Shown: positions 6,970 to 12,601 of the stretch, one piece after another
Numbering within the stretch: the first letter of the stretch is position 1
Layout: each line of letters opens with the position of its first letter
NCBI GenBank assembly: GCA_009927195.1
Contig: RFNL01000119.1
Span: 1 to 12,601, forward strand
DNA from: Betaproteobacteria bacterium
Lineage (GTDB): Bacteria > Pseudomonadota > Gammaproteobacteria > Burkholderiales > Burkholderiaceae_C
Length of the DNA stretch: 12,601 nt
Reading direction: 5' to 3'
Position numbers and translations under genes: made by a program
The notes under the pieces: generated by a model
Databases searched by the model: none
What the model saw: the letters and a program-made list of their open reading frames with translations, nothing else
Told to the model about the DNA's origin: nothing

Positions 6970-7013
6970 TCACGTCAGTCGCATCGCTGTCGCGTTGAAT
7001 GCTAGGGTGTCCA

Positions 7014-7032
7014 GAGCTCAACGGATGAGCTC
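7014..7032. repeat. Short inverted repeat downstream of dctM
   Basis: GAGCTCA (7014-7020) and TGAGCTC (7026-7032) are perfect 7-base arms around a 5-base loop, about 100 bp past the dctM stop. No T-run follows on the transcribed strand, so this is at most a weak terminator or RNA-end stabiliser. The rest of the stretch 6973-7133 shows no gene I can recognise. Confidence 0.35.
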
Positions 7033-7133
7033 ACTGGCAGAGGTTATGGGCACATCAAACGAATGAACCCCATGTCCAAAATGCTCTGCAACGAACGCCA
7101 CGGGCTTTGAGCGACAAGCCCAACTCAGACCGC

Positions 7134-8447
7134 TCAAAGCACCGCGGGCAACCAAGTGGCGATGGGGGGGTATACGACCAAGGCCAACAAAAGCAAGATG
7201 TCGGCATAAAGAAACGGCATCACGCCTTTGAAAATCGTTTGCAGCGAGACCTCTGGGTTTTGGCTTTGCACCACAAACACCGTCAAGCCCACCGGCGGCG
7301 AAATCAGGCCCACGGTGGACATCACGGTCACAAACACGCCAAACCAAATGGGGTCAAAGCCAATGCTTTTGATCAGGGGCAACAACACAGGGACGGTAAT
7401 CAGCAAGGTGCTGACCTCTTCCAAAAACGTGCCGAGTAACAAATACAAGGCCACGATGGCCAAAATGACCATCCAAGGGGAGAATTGCCAACGCTCGACC
7501 AGGTTCACCAAGGACACTGGGAACTGGGTCAGCACAATCAAGCGCGAGAACACAAAAGCACCGATGACGATGAAAAAGAGCATGGCCGAGGTTTGCACCG
7601 TCTCGACCCCTGCCTCCCAGATGCCGCGCCAACCCAAGCTGCGCGTGGCCACACCGATCACCATGGCGGCAAAGGAAGCCACCGAAGCGGCCTCGGTGGG
7701 GCTGAACCACCCCAGGTAAATGCCGACCACCGCCAACAAAAAAAGCAAGGCCAGCTTCCACACACCCACCAAGGCTTTCAGGCGTGCAGGCCAAGGCAAG
7801 CTCGGCGTCAGGGGCATTTTCTCGGGATGCAATTTGGCCAAAATGGCAATCACCACCACATAAGCGAGGGCCAACAAAATGCCCGGAATCATGGCGGCGG
7901 CAAATAGCTTGGCAATCGGCTCTTCCGCCACCAGAGAATAAATCACCAATATCAGCGAAGGGGGTATGAGAATGCCCAATGTCCCGGCAGAGGCCACGGC
8001 CCCTGTGGCCAGCTCCAAGTCATAGCCATAGCGGCGCATTTGCGGGATGGCCACCTTGGAGAAAGTGGCCGCGGTGGCAATGGATGAGCCACAAATGGCC
8101 GAGAAGGCCGCACACGAACCGATGGTCGCTGCGGCCAAGGCCCCGCGCACACCACTGAAGACCGCATTGGCCGCGTCGAACAATTCGCCAGACATATTGG
8201 CACGCGAAGCCACCGCCCCCATGAAAATGAATAAAGGCACCACGGTGAAGGAATAGGCCACCCCCGGATTGGCACCGGTGAGTTCATACGGCACCGATGC
8301 CAGCGTGCGCAAGGCCACGCCCCAGCCCTGCGCGGCGGCATAACCCAAGGCCCCAGTGATGAGCAAGGCTACCGCAATCGGCACGCGCAAAAACATCAAC
8401 ACCAGTAAACCAGCCACAGCCAGCAGGCCAATGAGTTCAGTGTCCAT
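7134..8447 (-). CDS. dctM: TRAP transporter large permease subunit (DctM family)
   Basis: This 437-residue polytopic inner-membrane protein forms the ion-coupled translocation channel of a TRAP transporter. Hydrophobic helices run through nearly the whole chain, consistent with about 11-12 spans. Hallmark segments are the N-terminal LRVPIAVALLITG, VVPLFIFMGAVASRAN, the SCAAFSAICGSSIATAATFSKVAIPQM stretch, AGTLGILIPPSLILVIYS and, near the C-terminus, FGVFVTVMSTVGLISPPVGLTVFVV. The two PP-containing loops correspond to the repeated discontinuous helices of the fold. Length is typical. The ATG at 8447 overlaps the dctQ stop by 11 bp, which indicates translational coupling. Sodium coupling is assumed from the family. 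The transported solute is set by DctP and is unknown; carboxylates are the usual class. Confidence 0.95.
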   Translation of the reverse strand: MDTELIGLLAVAGLLVLMFLRVPIAVALLITGALGYAAAQGWGVALRTLASVPYELTGANPGVAYSFTVVPLFIFMGAVASRANMSGELFDAANAVFSGVRGALAAATIGSCAAFSAICGSSIATAATFSKVAIPQMRRYGYDLELATGAVASAGTLGILIPPSLILVIYSLVAEEPIAKLFAAAMIPGILLALAYVVVIAILAKLHPEKMPLTPSLPWPARLKALVGVWKLALLFLLAVVGIYLGWFSPTEAASVASFAAMVIGVATRSLGWRGIWEAGVETVQTSAMLFFIVIGAFVFSRLIVLTQFPVSLVNLVERWQFSPWMVILAIVALYLLLGTFLEEVSTLLITVPVLLPLIKSIGFDPIWFGVFVTVMSTVGLISPPVGLTVFVVQSQNPEVSLQTIFKGVMPFLYADILLLLALVVYPPIATWLPAVL

Positions 8448-8934
8448 GCTCGTCCTGGCTTGCCGCGGGTGCCGGGCCTAACCACAGTTGAGCAGTCACC
8501 ACCCCCAATGACAAAAGCATCCCGATCCAAGCAGGGGCCATGAACCAGATCTTGGGAATTTGCAAGTCGGCACTGGTGTCGCCAAAAGCAACCACATCCA
8601 GCATGGGCTGCCACATGTGCCAAACCAGGACGGCCAACACCCCAACATTGAAAGCCGTTGCCACGCGTTGCAAGCCGGTTCGCCATTGCGGCCAATGGTC
8701 GTCAATGATGTCCATGGTGATGTGTGCAAAACGCCAAAAAACGCCAGGCAAGGCAAAAAAGAAGGCCACACCCAAAGCCAGCTCGACCATTTCGGTCACA
8801 CCCGTCATCGGCTGGTTAACGAATTTGCGCATGCTCACATCGGTGATGGTGAGCAGGATCATCGCCAACACCATGAGCACCGCCAAGCCGTCCAGCACCC
8901 GTATGCATTTTTCGAACCATCCGCGCGCCTTCAT
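8437..8934 (-). CDS. dctQ: TRAP transporter small permease subunit (DctQ family)
   Basis: This small four-helix membrane protein partners DctM. Spans are visible at about residues 14-33 (LDGLAVLMVLAMILLTITDV), 46-68 (TEMVELALGVAFFFALPGVFW), 89-108 and 130-150. The RFAHITMDII segment after the second span is the family's characteristic 'R-x-x-H-I-x-x-D' motif. I prefer the ATG at 8934 (165 residues, MKARGWFEKCIRVLDG). The frame also extends to a TTG at 8991 that would overlap the dctP stop, and the added residues look non-conserved. No strong ribosome binding site precedes 8934, and a GAAGGA about 28 bases upstream is too far away, so the start is open. It is the middle gene of the dctP-dctQ-dctM operon. 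Confidence 0.9.
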   Translation of the reverse strand: MKARGWFEKCIRVLDGLAVLMVLAMILLTITDVSMRKFVNQPMTGVTEMVELALGVAFFFALPGVFWRFAHITMDIIDDHWPQWRTGLQRVATAFNVGVLAVLVWHMWQPMLDVVAFGDTSADLQIPKIWFMAPAWIGMLLSLGVVTAQLWLGPAPAASQDEHGH

Positions 8935-8981
8935 GGGTGTCACCAAGACGGGGTAGGTGTTGAGCTGTCCTTCAAACCGTA

Positions 8982-10034
8982 TCAGGCCCAAAAGTTCTTC
9001 GAGGTTTTGGCATGCTTGTCCGCCAAGCCCTTCATCAGGTTATAGACGGCGCGGGCTGGCAAGCCCTTGGCTTCCATGCCTTTCAAATTGGACTCGGTGA
9101 TCTCTGCGCCAATCTTGCGCAGTTTGTCGTCTTCGGACTTGGCCAAACGAATGCCCTCGCCGCCGCCATCCATCATGGCTTTTTTGCCGGGCACATCCAG
9201 TGCGTCCCAGCCTTGGCCAATTTCGCGTTCGATGCCAGTGACCGATTCGGTGATCATGGCCTGCAAGTCGGGCGGCAATTTGGCAAACCAGCCCTCGTTG
9301 GCAACTACGGCAAAGCTCGACACAAAGCAATACATCTCGGTGGTGAACTTGCAAATACCCCCCAGCTTCCAGGCAATACCGGCACCGCCATAGTCAGTGA
9401 AGGCCCCGTCCAGGGTGCCTTTTTGCAATTGCTCGGCCACTTCAGTGGGCGGCACACCCACGGGCGTGGCCCCTAAGGCGGCGATGAACTCGCGAATCGC
9501 CGGCGTGGAAAACCGCAGGCGTTGGCCCTTGAAATCATCCAGCGTGCGAATGGCTTTTTTGGTGGTGTGCACACTGCCGGGTTGGTGGGTGAACAAAAAC
9601 AAAACCTTGGTGCCGCGGTGCTCCGCATCCAGGTACTTGGCACGCAACTCAGGGTCGTTGAGCACCTTGATACCGATCTCGGCGCTGCCCGCCAAATAGG
9701 GCATGTTGACAATTTCGGTAAGCTGAAAACGACCGGGTGTTGAGCCGTGCAGGAAAAAGGACATCTCTGCGGTGCCGTCACGGGCAAAGTCGAAATGCTT
9801 GGGCGTGGGCCCCATTTGGGCGCCAGGAAAATGCTTGAAGCTCAGGCGACCGTTGGACTTCTTTTCCAAAGTCTCACCCCATTTGACCAGCCACTGAGAC
9901 TGAAAGTGCTGCGGTCCCACAAAGTTGGCCACTTTGACTTCGAACTTCTGCTGTGGCAACACGAGCGATGGAAATGCCACCATGCTGGTGGCCACTGCAC
10001 TGTGGGTCACCCACTGTCTTCGTGAAATGCGCAT
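8982..10034 (-). CDS. dctP: TRAP transporter periplasmic substrate-binding protein (DctP family)
   Basis: This 350-residue secreted receptor delivers solute to the DctQM permease. The N-terminus, MRISRRQWVTHSAVATSMVA, carries a twin-arginine-like SRRQW motif before a modest hydrophobic core, so Tat export is possible. Family landmarks follow: the FKHFPGAQMGP segment, DDFKGQRLRFSTPAIREFIAALGATPVGVPPTEVAEQLQKGTLDG with the conserved ligand-carboxylate Arg (R174), and VVANEGWFAKLPPDLQ near residue 245. R174 suggests an organic acid ligand. The ATG at 10034 has AGGAG eight bases upstream. It is the first gene of the TRAP operon and is divergent from the flavin monooxygenase across about 208 bp. 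The order P-Q-M and close spacing indicate one transcript. The exact ligand cannot be called. Confidence 0.94.
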   Translation of the reverse strand: MRISRRQWVTHSAVATSMVAFPSLVLPQQKFEVKVANFVGPQHFQSQWLVKWGETLEKKSNGRLSFKHFPGAQMGPTPKHFDFARDGTAEMSFFLHGSTPGRFQLTEIVNMPYLAGSAEIGIKVLNDPELRAKYLDAEHRGTKVLFLFTHQPGSVHTTKKAIRTLDDFKGQRLRFSTPAIREFIAALGATPVGVPPTEVAEQLQKGTLDGAFTDYGGAGIAWKLGGICKFTTEMYCFVSSFAVVANEGWFAKLPPDLQAMITESVTGIEREIGQGWDALDVPGKKAMMDGGGEGIRLAKSEDDKLRKIGAEITESNLKGMEAKGLPARAVYNLMKGLADKHAKTSKNFWA

Positions 10035-10242
10035 ACGGACTCCTGATCACAAATTGAAATTGCGGTGCACTCAATTCAGTTTATCGGGCCATCTTGCAAT
10101 GAGAACCCGGGTAAACCAGAACGCACTGCCCCATCTGTTTGGCGTGCTTGTGGTTAATATGAATTGCCTGCTGCAGTCCATTCGCAGCCCCGTACGGCGC
10201 CTGCGTTTTCCAACAAGCGTCAACCTCCGAGAAGGATCTCGT
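10035..10242. promoter_or_regulatory. Divergent intergenic region between dctP and the flavin monooxygenase gene
   Basis: This 208-bp region must hold promoters for both operons. AT-rich stretches occur at about 10040-10085 and 10150-10165 (TTAATATGAAT), but no pair of -35/-10 hexamers has acceptable spacing. An AATT-rich imperfect repeat at about 10048-10077 could be an operator. I cannot define sites with confidence. Confidence 0.35.
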
Positions 10243-11340
10243 ATGAAATTTGGAATCAATTTTTTTCCTTCGTTTCGACCCAGCGATAGCACCACGGCAG
10301 ACTACTACCAACAATGCCTCACCTTGGCCGAATGCGCAGACCGGTTGGGCTTTCACAGCGTCAAAACCGTTGAGCACTCGTTTTATGACTACGGCGGGCA
10401 TTCGCCCAATCCCAGTGTTTTTTTGTCGGCCTTGGCCGTGCGCACCCAACGCATTCGCGTGATGACGGGCGCGGTGATTCCAGCCTTTCACCACCCGGCC
10501 CACTTGGCCGGCGACTTGAGCATGCTCGACAACATGAGCCGCGGCCGTTTAGACGCCGGTTTTGGCCGCGCTTTTTTACCCAAAGAGTTCGAGGTGTTTG
10601 GCGTCCCCATGGCCGAAAGCCGCGCTCGGTTTGAAGAAGCCATCGGCATGATCCAGCAACTATGGACCCAGGACCGCGTTCAAGCGCGTGGACAGTTTTG
10701 GCACCTCGACGATGTGCACCTCATGCCCCGCCCTTTCCAGCGACCGCACCCACCGATTTGGATTGCGGCCATTTCATCTGAAGAGTCTTTTGCCTATGCG
10801 GCACGTCATGGCTTCAACGTCATGATCGTTCCATACGCGGGTAAGCCCGGGACCTTGGAGCAATACGTCAAGATGTACCGACAAATGTGGGCCGACGCGG
10901 GGCACACACCGGGCACCGAACAGGTGCAAATGTCACAGTTTTGCTGCATTTCACGCACGCGCGATCAGGCCCGCGAGGGATTTGAGCGCATCATGACGCG
11001 TTACCTCGAAACCTTTGCCGAAGCCGTGCAATCTTGGGAGGGAAAAACCTCTGACCAGTATCCGGGCTACGACAAAATGGTGGCCAGTATTTTGGCCATG
11101 ACGCCGCAAAAAATCATCGACAACAAAGCCGCTTACGTGGGCACGCCGCAAGATATGGTGGAGATGGTGCAAGCCAATTTGGACCAGTTCGGCCGGGTCG
11201 AACCCTCCATGCAAATCAATTTTGGGGGCAACCGAACCGAGGACGCTATCCAAACCCTGGAATTGATCGCCCAAGAGGTCATGCCGCATTTCGCCCACAT
11301 CGATCCCCCCATATCGGCGCCCATCAGCCAAGCGGCCTGA
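10243..11340 (+). CDS. LLM-class flavin-dependent oxidoreductase (bacterial luciferase-like monooxygenase)
   Basis: This 365-residue cytoplasmic TIM-barrel enzyme is expected to use reduced FMN and oxygen to oxidise an organic substrate. The family pattern is clear: an MKFGINFFPSFRP first strand, AECADRLGFHSVKTVEHSF (the E-H pair near the active site), LSALAVRTQRIRVMTGAVIPAFHHPAHLAGDLSMLDNMSRGRLDAGFGRAF, FEEAIGMIQQLWTQ, and the flavin-proximal PHPPIWIAAISSEESFAYAARHGFNVMI segment. The ATG at 10243 is chosen because GAAGGA lies nine bases upstream and MKFGI is the expected first strand. The frame is open 318 bases further upstream, but that part overlaps dctP and lacks family features. No flavin reductase gene is adjacent. 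Its position opposite a TRAP operon suggests that it acts on the imported compound, which is inference. Confidence 0.92.
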   Translation: MKFGINFFPSFRPSDSTTADYYQQCLTLAECADRLGFHSVKTVEHSFYDYGGHSPNPSVFLSALAVRTQRIRVMTGAVIPAFHHPAHLAGDLSMLDNMSRGRLDAGFGRAFLPKEFEVFGVPMAESRARFEEAIGMIQQLWTQDRVQARGQFWHLDDVHLMPRPFQRPHPPIWIAAISSEESFAYAARHGFNVMIVPYAGKPGTLEQYVKMYRQMWADAGHTPGTEQVQMSQFCCISRTRDQAREGFERIMTRYLETFAEAVQSWEGKTSDQYPGYDKMVASILAMTPQKIIDNKAAYVGTPQDMVEMVQANLDQFGRVEPSMQINFGGNRTEDAIQTLELIAQEVMPHFAHIDPPISAPISQAA

Positions 11341-11341
11341 A

Positions 11342-11369
11342 GAATCACGCTAGCCCGCTTTCGTGATTC
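11342..11369. repeat. Inverted repeat 1, after the flavin monooxygenase stop
   Basis: GAATCACG (11342-11349) and CGTGATTC (11362-11369) are perfect 8-base arms around a 12-base loop, starting one base after the TGA. It is not followed by a T-run. Confidence 0.6.
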
Positions 11370-11372
11370 GAA

Positions 11373-11392
11373 AATGCCGCCAAGGCGGCATT
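11373..11392. terminator. Inverted repeat 2 (possible terminator, minus-strand oriented)
   Basis: AATGCCGCC (11373-11381) and GGCGGCATT (11384-11392) are perfect 9-base arms with two bases between them, giving a very stable GC-rich hairpin. On the plus strand the following bases are TTGCACC, with no U tract. On the minus strand the hairpin is followed by TTTTC. It may mark the 3' end of the monooxygenase transcript or protect it. Confidence 0.4.
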
Positions 11393-11417
11393 GCACCTTC
11401 CTGAGTGAACCAATTGA

Positions 11418-11437
11418 CCCCCTGTCCGGACAGGGGG
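11418..11437. repeat. Perfect 20-bp palindrome (inverted repeat 3)
   Basis: CCCCCTGTCCGGACAGGGGG is fully self-complementary with no loop. This symmetry is unusual for an RNA hairpin and fits a dimeric DNA-binding protein site at least as well. It lies 104 bp upstream of the Sel1-repeat start. Confidence 0.65.
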
Positions 11438-11445
11438 GCGTACTG

Positions 11446-11462
11446 CACAGGGCGGGCCTGTG
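11446..11462. repeat. Inverted repeat 4
   Basis: CACAGG (11446-11451) and CCTGTG (11457-11462) form 6-base arms around GCGGG. A G-T pair could extend it by one. Confidence 0.5.
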
Positions 11463-11479
11463 TGGAGAAATTTTGAGGC

Positions 11480-11502
11480 CCAGGCTCACCATTTGAGCCT
11501 GG
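11480..11502. repeat. Inverted repeat 5, upstream of the Sel1-repeat gene
   Basis: CCAGGCTCA (11480-11488) and TGAGCCTGG (11494-11502) are perfect 9-base arms with a 5-base loop. It ends 26 bases before the AAGGAG ribosome binding site (11529-11534), so if it is transcribed it would sit in the leader. Confidence 0.55.
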
Positions 11503-11540
11503 CAAAACCTAAGCTGACCCTGCCACACAAGGAGTCAGAC

Positions 11541-12601
11541 ATGCTGGAATTGAAGACACACCAAGACATCGACCAACTGGTTTGGTCCTGCATCAGCGAG
11601 AGCCAAAACCCGCTGGATTATTTGGATTACATCCGCCACGTGCGCAATCGGTTCGCGCAGCAAGAGCAAGCCTTTGAATGTGCAGAGCGCTATCAAGATC
11701 AAACCGATGTGCCACGCTTGTTTGGTCAAGCCGTGGCCGCGCTCACGGAGTTGGCCGGGCAGGGCGACGGCAACGCCATGTTCCACCTGGGGCGCTGGTA
11801 CCGCTTGGGCTACGGTCTTGAGGTCGACTCTGATCGAGGCATTGATTGGTATCGCCAAGGCGCTAGCGCGGGTTCAACCGCGTGCATGATCAACTTAGGG
11901 CGCTTTATGGCGCAGACAGACCGAGAAGCCGCCATTGCCTGGTGGCAGCGTGCGTCTGAGTTGGGCGACCAGTCGGCCCACTGCTTTTGGGCAGACTTTG
12001 ACAAAGCCCGTTACGAGTGGCATTTGCAGTTGGGTGCGCAGTCCACCGATGCGTTTGCCCACTACTGTTGGGCCTACCACTTGCACAAGCATGCCCAAAC
12101 CCCGGAAGAAAAGCTGCGCCACATGCCCCTGCTGCGCGTGGCTGCAGAGCGCGGCGAGAGCATGGCCTGTGTGTTCTTGGGGCAGGTGTTCAAAAACGGA
12201 TGGGATGGCTGCGACAAAGATGAAGAGACGGCTTTGCAGTGGTTTCTGATGGGAGCCCGGCTTGGCAATGAAACCGCCTGCGCAGCCTATGGCCGTCACA
12301 GGCTGATGGATAGCGACATCGCAATGGGCCGGCGGTACCTGAACCGCGGTGCGATTTTGGGTGACGCCTATGCCCAGTTGATGCTGGGCCATCACCTGGT
12401 GTGGAACGGCCAAACACCCAAGCAACAAGCGCAAGGTGTGGGCTGGATGCAGCAATCGGCCCAGCAGGGCCATGCCCCCGCCATGAGCAAACTGGCCGAT
12501 GTATTGCGAACCGGCAGGGGTGTGGCGCAAGACAATGCCCAGGCCTTGTACTGGATGCAAAAGGGCGCTGACAAAGGCAACGCCGATTGCCAAACCGCGT
12601 T
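11541..12601 (+). CDS. Sel1-like repeat (TPR-like) protein, 3' end beyond the window
   Basis: The frame is open from ATG 11541, preceded by AAGGAG (11529-11534), to the window edge: at least 353 residues. At least five Sel1-like repeats of about 32-37 residues are visible. They start near residues 77 (GDGNAMFHLGRWYRLGYG), 114, 206 (ESMACVFLGQVFKNGWDG), 276 and 313 (APAMSKLADVLRTGRGV), with the usual A-x-x-L-G, G-x-G-V and A-x-x-W-Y/M positions. The section 146-205 and the repeat near 243 are degenerate. Each repeat folds as a helix pair, and the stack serves as a protein-binding scaffold. There is no signal peptide (MLELKTHQDIDQL), so it is probably cytoplasmic. Trp, His and Cys are unusually frequent. 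It follows the five-hairpin region and is not clearly tied to the catabolic genes. The partner and function are unknown. Confidence 0.85.
   Translation, partial: MLELKTHQDIDQLVWSCISESQNPLDYLDYIRHVRNRFAQQEQAFECAERYQDQTDVPRLFGQAVAALTELAGQGDGNAMFHLGRWYRLGYGLEVDSDRGIDWYRQGASAGSTACMINLGRFMAQTDREAAIAWWQRASELGDQSAHCFWADFDKARYEWHLQLGAQSTDAFAHYCWAYHLHKHAQTPEEKLRHMPLLRVAAERGESMACVFLGQVFKNGWDGCDKDEETALQWFLMGARLGNETACAAYGRHRLMDSDIAMGRRYLNRGAILGDAYAQLMLGHHLVWNGQTPKQQAQGVGWMQQSAQQGHAPAMSKLADVLRTGRGVAQDNAQALYWMQKGADKGNADCQTA

Noticed and set aside
7018..7347. A 109-codon minus-strand frame running past the dctM stop
   Set aside because: It is mostly a shadow of dctM in another frame. The tail beyond dctM has no recognisable family features.
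8935..8991. dctQ starting at TTG 8991
   Set aside because: It would overlap dctP and add residues without the family pattern. ATG 8934 is more plausible, though its ribosome binding site is weak.
10130..10165. Sigma-70 promoter TTGGCG / TAATAT for the monooxygenase
   Set aside because: The spacer is only 10 bp, too short for a functional promoter.
9925..10242. N-terminal extension of the flavin monooxygenase up to an ATG at 9925
   Set aside because: It overlaps the start of dctP, lacks family similarity, and the ATG at 10243 has a good GAAGGA and begins with the expected MKFGI strand.
11342..11502. CRISPR array
   Set aside because: The repeats are inverted, differ from one another in sequence and are irregularly spaced. 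There are no direct repeats or cas genes.
11895..12593. A 232-codon antisense frame opposite the Sel1-repeat gene
   Set aside because: The plus strand encodes clear Sel1 repeats with a strong AAGGAG. The antisense frame is a composition artefact.

Overview
The window looks like chromosomal DNA from a beta-proteobacterium of the order Burkholderiales, probably Comamonadaceae (Limnohabitans/Rhodoferax/Polaromonas-like). The reasons are moderately high GC with strong GC3 bias, a TctD/TctE-type two-component pair, a Bug-family (TctC-like) orphan solute-binding protein, and a TRAP transporter beside a Rieske oxygenase. No database search was possible, so the taxonomy is inference.

Layout. 1-282 (+): the end of a glutathione S-transferase-like gene. 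296-3033 (-): a regulatory block of marR-like gene, OmpR-type response regulator and TctE-type sensor kinase. 3181-5504 (+): an amidase-signature hydrolase and a periplasmic Bug binding protein, divergent from the MarR gene. 5525-6769 (-): a Rieske ring-hydroxylating oxygenase alpha subunit. Its N-terminal motif is split between two reading frames near 6782, and the last 28 codons of a LivF/LivG-type ABC ATPase lie just upstream (6883-6969). 7134-10034 (-): a complete TRAP transporter (dctP-dctQ-dctM order). 10243-11340 (+): a luciferase-like flavin monooxygenase, divergent from the TRAP operon. 11341-11540: an intergenic region with five consecutive inverted repeats. 11541 to the window end (+): a Sel1-repeat protein that runs off the edge.

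How it fits together. The middle of the window is a small uptake-and-degradation neighbourhood. Two periplasmic capture systems (Bug protein and TRAP DctP) are likely for organic acids or related small metabolites. Around them sit three catabolic enzymes: an amidase, a Rieske oxygenase without a reductase gene, and an FMN-dependent monooxygenase. Regulators are nearby (MarR and TctDE). None of the substrates can be read from sequence alone.

I see no phage, CRISPR, toxin-antitoxin, tRNA, rRNA or IS element, and nothing I would call a new defence or mobile system. The most unusual points are the decay scar between the Rieske and TRAP genes (ABC ATPase remnant plus apparent frameshift), the five-hairpin intergenic region, and the nested palindromes over the MarR start.
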